Assembly: GCA_964036665.1 (NCBI GenBank)
Contig: OZ038526.1
Location: 12,214,001 to 12,278,000 of the forward strand
DNA from: Gordius sp. MW1
Lineage: Eukaryota > Nematomorpha > Gordioida > Gordea > Gordiidae
Direction of reading: 5' to 3'
Length of the DNA stretch: 64,000 nucleotides
Part shown: one piece after another, positions 10,801 through 22,800 of the stretch
How positions within the stretch are numbered: the stretch's first letter is position 1
How the letters are laid out: each line of letters starts with the position of its first letter
Program-made: the position numbers and the translations under genes
Notes under the pieces: generated by a model
Databases searched by the model: none
What the model was told of the DNA's origin: nothing
What the model saw: the letters and a program-made list of their open reading frames with translations, nothing else

Positions 10801-13800
10801 AGAAAGAATTAAGTAAATTATTTTTTAAAAATATACATCTAAATTCTTATCTGGTTGTTGAATTTAAATAACCAACAAATATGGAATATTGATCAAAATT
10901 ACAGAATTAATCTTGAATTAAAATGGCACATAGGTAGAGATCATGAAATGGACGATATTTTTAAAGCTACTTTTTAAAAAAATATTAAAAGTGATACACC
11001 TTTACTAAAGAACCGTCTGTATATTCAAATTTTCGACGAACGCGAGGAGGTGCGTTTGATTGACATTTTATTGAACGTCAAAACGCATAAAACCCAATAT
11101 CTCGAAAATTAAAAGGAATTTTAGGATTCTGAAAAAGCTATTTTACCCCTGGCCGCCCTGGGAACCTAGGGGTTTCGCGCGAATCGGGCCGGTAGTTTCA
11201 GAGATTAGCCCTTACATACATATATACACTTTACTTTATATATATAGATTATGAAATTAGTCAAATAAAATTTTATATTTATTTCAGATCTATTAAAATT
11301 GCTATACCTTATTTTTATGAATTTTGAATTTAATCATCAATAAAAAGTTCTGTTCGTATAATTTTAATTTAAACATTTCGGATTGGATCGAATCGGATTT
11401 AGATTTTAAAAAACTCAGATCGGATGAAATATAAAATTTTTCAAAAACCCCTCGGATCGGATCCACCTCTAGCTTGGATAGATATGGGGGCGGTGGTGGA
11501 AGAGATGGAGAATGGGAGAGAGAGATGTGTTAGTAAACAGCGCGTGTGTAGTATGAACTCTAATGTACTCCGTTTTCCAGACATAGTGTGACGAATTTTG
11601 ATAAGGGGAAGGGGTTCACAAAAACAATAAATTTAAATATAAAGGTGTAACAAAAAAATAAATTAATGGACCTATAGATGGAACTTTAATCTACATGAAT
11701 ATATTACTATTTTTCACTAAATATTAAAAATACGTGGCAATATAGCCTCAAAAAGGCTTAAAAAGGGCATTTTTGGCGCCTTTAACCTAGTATATCTAAA
11801 AAACTGGTAATTGTAGAAAAAAACTAAAAACATATTATTTTTTAGCGCAAAATTCTCTATCAAAATTATTGGTCAAATTGTCGGAATGTAATCACAAGTC
11901 AATATTTGTAGAGCTGTGTAATTTGCAGCACGCAAATCGAGGTTGAAATAATAGAGTAAAGCTTTACAAATAAGTGACACGCGTTATTAAGAGCCGGTTA
12001 TGTTTTAACAGCAAAGAAAGCAAATGTGCGTTAAAATTCTGCACGGGGGCGGATTTATTATTAAACTTAATCTGGTCGGAAACGCATTTTATTTAAAAAA
12101 TCAAACATTTTATGTTTGTAATTGATTACTAGTTTATTTACAAACAAATATTTTAGCGATAAACACGTTTAAACAAAACAGATGGCATTGATCCGCATGT
12201 GGAAATTGAAATTGCGTTTTTATTTACTTTTACTTACTGCGTGCATTTATTTATAACTTTTAATTGCTATGCAATTTATGGGCTCGTTTTTGATTTTTCG
12301 TTGTCCGTTACCCTTCACTGTTTTTGTTAATTTAACTAGTTTTTGAGTTCGAATCCCGGAGTTTTTTTTGACTCTTATGATTGTTCTTGTTACTACCATT
12401 GATAATAAGACTTTTTGGCCGTCCGTTGGGTGCTGACCAATGAAAAAAATGACCATTGGCCAAAATGTCAATCGAAGTTTTTTTTTCGTGACTATTATGA
12501 TTGTTCCTGTTACTACCATTGATAATAAAACTTTTTGGTCGTCCGCTGGCTGCTGACCATTGAAAAAAATGACCATTGGCCAAAATGTGAATCGAAATTA
12601 TTTTTTCCGTTTTTTTTGGCTAACATTGACAACCTATGCCCTCCCCCGACAGAGCCTATGCCTCTACTGATATGGGTCCCTGTGCCCCCCCCCCTACAAA
12701 AGTCTATGCCTCTACTGATGTGGGTTCGAATCCAATCGAGGGCAAATTCTTAATTGCTGGTTCGATACTCAAAGAGGGCCAAATTTTTTTGTTATTTTTT
12801 TTAAATAATATATTGTTCTTGTTACTACCATTGATAATATGGCTTTTTGGCCGTCCACTGGCTGCTGATCAATGGAAGAAAATGACCATTGGCCAAAATG
12901 TTATTCAAAAAATTTTTTTCGTTATTTTTGGCTCTTATATATTAATAGACTGTCTCTTGATACTGACCGATGGAAAAAATGACCATCAAAGTGTGAATCG
13001 AAATTTTTTTTTCATTTTTTTTGACTCTTCTGTATTTATATCGACTTTTAACGTGTCCTGGCTGATGATCAAAGGGAAAAATGACCATTGGACAAAATGT
13101 GAATCATATTTTTTTTCAATTTTTTTTGACTCTTATGTATTTATATCGACGTTTTTCTCGCTGCCTCTGTTAAGAATCACTGTTTTAAATGACGATTTGC
13201 CCATTGTATAATTAAATAATGTTATATACATTAAACAAATATTTGTTAAATCATCTATAAAATATTGATTTTCTATTATTGCTCATTTTATTATACAATA
13301 TATTAAAATATTTTAAAAAGTCAAATAAAATTTTTTTGATAACCTCGTTTTTATATCTTGCATTATATTATCCCTCCTTTGGAAATAAGTTTGAAATTGT
13401 CAAAATCAAAAAAAATATTGAGGATATTATTGTAAACAAAATTAAGAAACAAACACTATTATTTAATTAATACCATTGGTGTTCCTAAAAGCTATTTTAC
13501 CCCTGGCCACCCTGGGCACCTACGGGTAAAGTTTCGAGCGAATCGGGCGGGTAGTTTCAGAATTTAGCCCTTTTTTAAAACTAAAAGGAATTTTTTTTTT
13601 TAAATTAAATTAATATTTTGTCCTTGTTAATACCATTTGACTGTCTGCTAACCATTAAAAAATATCACCACTGGCCAAAGTGATAAATTTATATAAATAA
13701 TTAATTAATCATTAGGCATTTAATACCCCCTATAGACATTATCGCCCCTTCCCACCTTTCTCGCCCATAAATTGCATAGCAAATATGATACATTTATACG

Positions 13801-16800
13801 GAGTATTGATGAGTCGTCCCCCCTTCCCTTCCCCTCCTCCCCTTCCCATCATCCTCCCCTTCCCTTCTCCCCCTTCCCACGAGGGCCGAAGGCCCGAGTT
13901 TTTTTTTACATTTCGCATTCCTGCTGCTATATATTGATTTGAGTAATTGATTAATTAAAGTTTCCTATTTAAAAATAACTTTAATTATGATTCAAGGTGT
14001 TAAATAATGCATCTATGTATTAAATGCTAAACAAGTAAATATAATAATGTAGAGATTTATTGTTGATAACTATAATAACTATTGCCAATTTTAAAAAAAA
14101 TAAAATTTAAAAAGGTTTGTGTGCCACAAATAAGTAGATGTGGACCTAGGATTAAACAAAAATGTATTTAATGCTTGCATTCATTAAATTTTATAAATAA
14201 CTAGCTGTGCCCGGCCAAGCGTTGCTTTGGCTTAGTCCTTAATTAGTTAAATAATTAGTATGAATTAATAAAACATTTATGAAAAATTTTAGGTCAATCC
14301 ATGGGCGTACGCAGAAGGGGCAGGGGGGCGGCTGCCCCCCCCCCTAATTTAAAAAAAAAAGATTTTTTTCAATACAAAAACCCTATAAAATTGCCTCACC
14401 CTAATTAGCCAGAGGGGGCAGGGGATCCGGCTGCCCCCCCCCTAATTTGCCAGGGGGGGGCAGGGGGTCTGGCTGCCTCCACTGCCTAATTAGGTGAGTT
14501 GCGTTTGCTCTCAAGAAAAATTGGATTTGGATAGTCGAGACCTTTTTTTTTTGCTTTTAGGAAATTTTTGGATAGTAATTTTTTTTAATCCGCCCCCCCC
14601 CCCCCTAATTTAAAACGTACGCCCATGGGTCAATCGTTTATGATTATGATGTAAAAAAATATAGGGAAAGGCATACTTATTCATAATTAAATAGATTTAT
14701 AATAGTTTTAAATACTTATAAGGTATTTGTTAATTTTATATGTTGAAAAGTGCGATGTTAACGATAATATGCATAGTTGGGTAACAAAAATTTATAAACC
14801 ATTGCACTGGCTAAGCCCATGGGTATATTAATATTTTGATTGTACATATAAGGTTTTCACTTTACCTGAGTGATGTTAAGATATGCCCGACCCGTCGGGC
14901 CAGGTTCAAGCCTGTCTTCGGACGGCCGAAAGAAAACTATGCTTAAATTTACCTAAAAATAAGTTTGAATAAGAATAAAACTGGGAGATTGATATGGTTG
15001 GTGGGGAAGAAACATATTGGTATTAGTAGATAGGCTAAAATGAAGATATATACAGCTATACATATTATGGAGTTATAAAATTTAAATGCACGTGTCCAGT
15101 CAAAATCGTGGCTCTTCAACGTTGCACATCAAGCATTTAACAGCGAGACGTAAACCATTGCAAAGTTTTGGCTGACTGAAATTGCACATCGCGATACTTG
15201 GTACGCCAATTTTTAAATGCAAAATGTGTGGTGGAATCCCTCCAGATCATTTGAATTGAAAGATTCGATTGGATAATTTGCGTCATCAATAACAAAAGCA
15301 GTGTCAACCGATTTGTAAGTAATTGGATTGCCTTGAATGTTAGACAGAACAGAATGAGATTGTTAAGCTCGTGGACGTCATTATTCTTGGGCGCGAGAAT
15401 AGCTTGTTGGCGGAGCCAAAGTCGATCATAATAATGGGCGTTAATATTTGGAAACACTTTATCAACCAAGCAGTTTAGATGGAACAAAATTGAAAATGTT
15501 GGTAGGAAAAGAAATCCGTCCTGAGCATATACCAACGTGCACGGTTCCCTTCCCAATTTCTAGCAATTAATGGGAGAATATCTCACATACAGGATGATTT
15601 TGAAATACTACACACATATTAGTAGTTAGATTTAATGTTTTGACATAAGGCAACAAAATAGAATAATTTAGGCAGGCATTAATTTCGTCCGCAGGGGTGG
15701 ATTGTAAGAGAACCGGTAAAGTTTGCCTGAAATCTCCTGCAAGCAATAACCTTGCGTTACCAACAGGTTTGAGGGTTCTTTGTAAATCTTGCGATTACCG
15801 ATTAGAGCTTAGAACGATTTTTCATAACCCATTGTGCATTCATCCCAAACGATAAGCTTGCACTTCTGAAACACTCTACCATTCCATATGTTCAGGAAAT
15901 GTTGCACATTAGAGTTTCACAGTAATAAGCGTTTAAAGGCAATTTTTATGCTGAATGAGCAGTTTTTCTACCGGGTAATTATGTGACAGCCCTTCCGGAA
16001 GACGCTAGAGCCACGGCCAATATTAAGTTGGGAACGAATAGTTGCCAGAGCACTGTCAGTAGGAAAGTTTTACCAGTTCCTCCTCAGGCATCTAAGAAGA
16101 AGACTTCTCCTTAATCTTTATTAACAGCAAGCAAAATCTTATTGTAAATGGCTTTTTGTTGCGTCGCCATCTTTGGAACATTAGATCGCATGAAAGACAA
16201 TAGATCATCTTGGTTGTATTTTTGTTTAAGATGTAAGTCTATATAAATTGGAGCAGCAGCAGATCGACATAATGCAGGCATACCCAGTTGATTCAAAGCT
16301 TTGTTTCGAGTTTTTAAGCATAAATCTTATAATCTTGTAGCATTTGATCGATGTTTTAATTGCTATGCAATTTATGGGCTCGTTTTTTGGTTGTCCGTCC
16401 GTCCGTCCATTGTCCGTCCGTCCCTATCTATTTGCATTGGGTATATTAGGTTATCGATTTTTTAAATTAATGCATGAGAAAGAGGTGCCCCACCCCTCAT
16501 CTCTATCTCCCTCGCTTTCGGGCGGGGTCGGGTTTTAATTGCTACATTAAATTAATGCATAAGTATATCTATTCGTTTTTGAATTGGGTAACATTGATAT
16601 TAATTGCTATAATTACCCTATGCCCTCCACTACAAGGGCCTATGCCTCTACTAATGTGGGTCCCTGTACCCCTACAAAAGTCTATGCCTCTATTAATATG
16701 GGTTCGAACCCCGGCGAACGTTCTGAATTGCTGGTTCGATTCCCGGAGAGGGCAAAATTTTTTTTATTTTTTAAATTAAATTAATATATTTTTCCTGTTA

Positions 16801-19800
16801 CTACCATTGATAATATGACTTTTTGGCCGTCCGCTTGTTCTATTATTGTTTCATTTTGTTATATAAAAAACATAAATAAAAGTTGTTTACTTTTAATTGC
16901 TATGCAATTTAACAAGTTTTTGGGTTAGAATCCCGGAGTTTTTTTGACTCTTATGATTGTGCTTGTTACTATCATTGATAATAAGACTTTTTGGCCGTCC
17001 GCTGGCTGCTGACCAATGAAAAAAATGACCATTGGCCAAAATGTGAATCCGAGTTTATTTTTTCGTTTTTTTTTGACTATTATGATTGTTCCTGTTACTA
17101 CCATTGCTATTATGACTTTTTGGCCGTCCGCTGGCTCCTGACCGATGGAAAAAATGACCATTGGCCAAAATGTGAATCGAAATTATTTTTTTCGTTTTTT
17201 TGACTATTATGATTCCTGTTCCTACCATCGCTATTATGACTTTTTTGGCCGTCCGCTGGCTGCTGACCAATGGAATAAAATGACCATTGGCCAAAATGTG
17301 ATTCGAAAACTTTTTTTTTCGTTTTTTTTGACTATTATGAATTTATAACCACTTTTACCGTGTCCTGGCTGCTGACCAATGGAAAAAAATGACCATTGGC
17401 CAAAATGTGATTCGAAAATTTTTTTTCGTTTTTTTTACTCTTATGAATTTATATCCACTTTTACCGTGTGCTGGCTGCTGACCAATGGAAAAAAATGACC
17501 ATTGGCCAAAGTGAGCATCAAAAATTTTTTTCCCGTTTTTTTGGCTATCATTGACTTATAGAGTATCTGATGGTACTGACCAATGGAGAAAAAATGACCA
17601 TTGGCCAAATTTTTGATTTTTTTAATTAAAAATTGTTCAAATTAAACAAAAAATTTCTCCCAACAATTCTGCAAATTCTTAACATTGTGATGTTTTATAA
17701 TATAATGTTTGTTAGACCCATAATCACTAAAGGCCATAAAAACTAATGTAATACGCAACTTGATGCAAACACTAAATCTAACCCTAACCCTTGCCTATAT
17801 TACATTTTGCCTATAAATGGAAAATTTGTATAAATAATTAATTAATCATTAGGCATTTAATACCCCCCTATAGGCATTCTCCCTTCCCACCTTTCTCGCC
17901 CATAAATTGCATAACAAATATGATACATTTATACGAAGTACAGATGAGTCGTCCCCCCTTCCCTTCCCCTCTTCCCTTCCCTTCTCCCCCTTCCCACGAG
18001 GGCCGAAGGCCCGAGTTTTATATTGTGCGTTCTATACTTTTTGTAGCAAAAGAAAATCCAGGTTTTGGATTAGGGGGGGGGGGACGTTTTAAGTTCAATT
18101 AGGGGGGGGGGGAGGCAAAATATAAATTTTTAAGGGTTTTTTTATTTAAATATTGTTTTGTCATTTAAGGGGGGAGGCCTAAACCCAAGAGTTATCTACC
18201 TAGACTATTGCGTTCCGCAGTTGAATGGTTGCCACGCTACCACCATCCTCTGTTGATCTTCTTTTTTATAAAGGATACCCATCACTGCCCGTAATCTAAC
18301 TAATTTAGAGCAGACGTTCCGATTCAATTTTGGCTAACATATTGCATTGATGGAATAATTAGCGGCATTTTTAATATGATTTTCTTCGAGCTCTCGAAGC
18401 ATTATTTTGTATGAATAATAGCTCATATAACTGCATTTCAAGTTTGTCGGTTAAACATTGTCTGCATTTATCAACTTACCGTTAGAGTAATCTTTTTGTA
18501 CTTTTAATATTAATAATCGAACTTCATAAAAATAGCAAAAAAGCACGAAACGTGGGAATGTTTCCAAAAGCGCGCGTTATATTTATTTAAGAAAATGGTG
18601 ATGTTTTACGGTATCGAGAATATTTATTTGTTATAGCTTTATATATTGTAAAAAAACGGGCGTAGTTGAGTAAAAAATTGAGACACAAATGACAAAGCAA
18701 TTGTGGAAAAAAGTTTAAGGCAAAAAGTGGCACCATGACGATAAATAAGTACAAAAAACGTAGTATAAATAATCCGCTAGATGGCGGTATAGACTACCAA
18801 AAAACATGGTTCCCGCTGTCGCAGGTTGCTAAAAAGTATCTATAAACCATCTACAATGCTAAGGCAATAATCGGACCAAATTTGGTGGCAACCGGTTGAG
18901 AACTCTAAAAGTTATTAGCGTTCAAAAAAAAGGGACTTAGATTTTTATATATTAGATAACCTTCGAAAAAGTCCTATTTACAACCCCATTCGTGCACAAA
19001 AAAGGGATAATATTTAAAACTAGATGAACCCGGCAAACGTTGTTTTGCCATTTACCCGGGTGTATTAGCAGAATATATATCATCTAATAGATAAATTTCA
19101 ATATATTAAGAATATATCAAATATAATTGGTAAGTGTTTATTATACAAAATTTTTTAAACAAATAGTTAAAGATGGTCCAAGGCCCAGGCCCGTTCAAAA
19201 GGGAAAACCTGGCCCCATGCCCCCCCCAAGGGAAAAATCTTTGGCCCCCTGGCCCTTCAAGCAATTTTTTTTTAATTTTTGCAATTAAGAAACAATATCA
19301 TAACTATAATTATTTGTTTCTGAATAAAACTTTTAATTCTGAACTTAATAATGTCCGAAGAACTGAGATGATATATCAACATTTATGAGCACATTTTTAA
19401 AAGTATTTTCATTTTTCTCCTTATTTAACGCGCAAAAAAGGGACAAAATTAGATTTTTAATTTATTTAGCCACGCAGGAGGGGAAACGACCGTCCTATAA
19501 TAATAAAATAATAATTGACGTGAAAATAAGCAAAAAATGACTTTGATATTTAATGTTTCAAAGCGCGTAAAAAGTTTCCATTTTCCGCAGCACATGCCTG
19601 CATTTATCACACTACCTACACGATAGATAGGCAGTACGTCATGAGGTTGCGCTTGATTGACATTTTATTAAACGTCAAAACGTATAAAACAAACTCAAAA
19701 ACTACTGGACCGATTTCGCTCGAACAAATCTTAAAACATGCTCCGAAGTGTGAGGAATAAACTGTGAAATTTTGAGCCAAATCGGTCTGGTAGTTTTCCA

Positions 19801-22800
19801 AAATTGGTGGCGGCATACATACATACACACATACATAGTTTCATTTTTATATATAAGATTTTCATATTTGATAATTAGAAATATGTTCAATTATATTAAT
19901 TGTATTGTGAAACTTATTAATTTTAACGCTAATCAAATAAGTGTAGAGAATATATTTATTCTATAAACTTTTAAACTTGTAGCTTATACATTCTCGAAGC
20001 CCCTTGTTAGGTTTAGACGCGATAGTGTACCAGGGAAAGCTAAGATCGATGTATCATAGTATGTAACTTTAAGTGAAAATTGAAAATGAAGTTTGAACAT
20101 ATAAAAAACTGACGTTAGAAATCTTTTTAAAAAATATATATACAATCTCATAATTACCTTTTTAGCCATGGAAAAAAGAATTAAAATTATCCAAGAATGA
20201 AAGAAATTTTATTTATTTCAGGTTTAATTGATGAATTTTATGTTGTCACCGTTAACCGTTCTCGAAAACTAATGGACCAATTTGGCTCGAACAAATCTTA
20301 AAACATGCTCCGAAGTGTCAGGAAAAAACTGTGAAATTTTGAGCCAAATCGATCTGGTAGTTTTTACAAAAGTTGAGAATCAGGCACTAAACCGTTCTCG
20401 AAAACTACTGGACCGATTTGGCTCGAACAAATCTTAAAACATGCTCTGGAGTTTGGGGAATAAACTGTAAAATTTTGAGCCAAATCGGTCCGGTAGTTCT
20501 CCAAAATTGGTGGCGGCATATATATATATATATATACTCGGGCCTTCGGCCCTCGTGGGAAGGGGGAGAAGGGAAGGGAAGAGGGGAAGGGAAGGGGGGA
20601 CGACTCATCTGTACTTCGTATAAATGTATCATATTTGCTATGCAATTTATGGGCGAGAAAGGTGGGAAGGGGCGAGAATGCCTATAGGGGGGTATTAAAT
20701 GCCTAATGATTAATTAATTATTTATACAAATTTTCCATTATAGGCAAAATGTAATAAAGGCAAAATGTAATATAGGCAAGGGTTAGGGTTAGATTTAGTG
20801 TTTGCATCTAGTTGCGTATTACATTAGTTTTTATGGCCTTTAGTGATTATGGGTCTAACAAACATTATATTATAAAACAACACAATGTTAAGAATTTGCA
20901 GAATTGTTGGGAGAAATTTTTTGTTGAATTTGAACAATTTTTATTTAAAAAAATCAAAAATTTGGCCAATGGTCACTTTTTCTCTATTGGTCAGTACCAA
21001 CAGATACTCTATAAGTCAATGATAGCCAAAAAAACGGAAAAAAAATTTTGATGCTCACTTTGGCCAATGGTCATTTTTTTCCATTGGTCAGCAGCCAGCA
21101 CACGGTAAAGTGGATATAAATTCATAAGAGTAAAAAAAACGAAAAAAAAATTTTCGAATCACATTTTGGCCAATGGTCATTTTTTTCCATTGGTCAGCAG
21201 CCAGGACACGGTAAAGTGGATATAAATTCATAATAGTCAAAAAAAAACGAAAAAAAAAGTTTTCGAATCACATTTTGGCCAATGGTCAATTTATTCCATT
21301 GGTCAGCAGCCAGCGGACGGCCAAAAAGTCATAATAGCAATGGTAGGAACAGGAACAATCATAATAGTCAAAAAAAACGAAAAAAATAATTTCGATTCAC
21401 ATTTTGGCCAATGGTCATTTTTTCCATCGGTCAGGAGCCAGCGGACGGCCAAAAAGTCATAATAGCAATGGTAGTAACAGGAACAATCATAATAGTCAAA
21501 AAAAACGAAAAAATAAACTCGGATTCACATTTTGGCCAATGGTCATTTTTTTCATTGGTCAGCAGCCAACGGACGGCCAAAAAGTCTTATTATCAATGAT
21601 AGTAACAAGAACAATCATAAGAGTCAAAAAAAACTCCGGGATTCTAACCCAAAAACTAGTTAAATTGCATAGCAATTAAAAGTAAACAACTTTTATTTAT
21701 GTTTATTATATAACATTGGTCAGCAGCCAGCGGACGGCCAAAAAGTCATAGCAATGGTAGAAACAGGAACAATCATAATAGTCAAAAAAAAACGAAAAAA
21801 ATAATTTCGATTCACATTTTGGCCAATGGTCATTTTTTTATTGGTCAGCAGCCAGCGGACGGCCATAAATTCTTATTATCAATGATAGTAACAAGAACAA
21901 TCATAAGAGTCAAAAAAACTCCGGGATTCTAACCCCAAAACTAGTTAAATTGCATAGCAATTAAAAAGTAAACAACTTTTATTTATGTTTATTATATAAC
22001 TAGTTAAATTGCATAGCATTAAAAGTAAACAACTTTTATCTATGTTTATTATATAACAAAAACTAGTTAAATTGCATAGCAATTAAAAGTAAACAACTTT
22101 TATTTATGTTTATTATATAACTAGTTAAATTGCATAGCAATTAAAAGTAAACAACTTTTATTTATGTTTATTATATAAGAGATAATTTAACAAATCTTAT
22201 ATATAACACACCGAGGGAGATAGAGATGAGGGGTGGGGCACCTCTTTCTCATGCATTAATTTAAAAAAGCGATAACCTAATATACCCAATGCAAATAGAT
22301 AGGGAGGGTAACGGACGACGGACGGACGGACGACGGACACCAAAAAACGAGCCCATAAATTGCATAGCAATTAATATAGTTTCATTTTTATATATAAGAT
22401 GAGATTCTGAACAGATTACAACTCTCGCAGTTCCTAATGAGGAACGAACCGAAATTGCTTTAGGAATCTTGTTCATAATTAAAAGGGTATCGTAAATATT
22501 TTAATGGGCTGCTAAACGAGCGGTTCTTATGAACGGGCTGACGTAATTTTACAATATCGAATATAGGGATTATGTGAATTTTTAATATTAATTAAAAGCT
22601 AAATAAATTTGAGAAATTCTTTTTTATGTATTTAATGCTAATTTCATTTAACACCAAAAAAGTTTTATTTTTAAATTCGAAAGATTTTTTCGCAGTATTC
22701 ATCCTAAAGAGGCAAAAGGCCTATTTTTGGGACCCAAAACTTGACGCATAGGAATGATACGAAAAGAAATTAACTGTTAGTAGTTATCCGGTTCGCTTTT

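Larger units (their letters stand above)
7185..11471 (+). mobile_element. Full-length hAT transposon with both ends and 8-bp target duplication
   Basis: The left end TAGAGGTGTGCACCGATC and the right end GGATCGGATCCACCTCTA are inverted copies rich in GGATCGGATC. They are flanked by the perfect 8-bp direct repeat GCTTGGAT (7177-7184 and 11472-11479), the target size of hAT elements. It inserted into the fold-back element at 6733-11918 and later received a 1.6-kb Helitron-like insertion (9625-11250) between the transposase end and its own right terminus. The transposase is broken, so the copy is not autonomous. Confidence 0.93.
6733..11918. mobile_element. Fold-back (long inverted repeat) element, split by a hAT insertion
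   Basis: The arms 6733-7184 and 11480-11918 are inverted copies of each other. The ends are CACAGGTCTAC on the left and GTAGAGCTGTG on the right, and both arms carry the GCCTTTTTGAGGCTATATTGCC-like stretch and a TACTCCGTTTTCCAGAC-like stretch. The second copy at 41716-42281 shows the same element without the insertion. The hAT sits between the arms with a perfect 8-bp duplication. A 3-bp TAA flanks this copy on both sides, but the second copy does not confirm that target size. No protein is encoded. Confidence 0.85.

Noticed and set aside
12247-13211. Open frames of 70-190 codons over copies A-G of the GCTATGCAAT family
   Set aside because: They translate tandem repeats and homopolymers, shift frame from unit to unit and match no protein pattern.
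17775-17795. Telomere-like CTAACCCTAACCC in the GCTATGCAAT family (also 32245, 57350, inverted at 20780)
   Set aside because: It occurs once at the same place in every copy, so it is part of the element. There is no tandem TTAGGG array.
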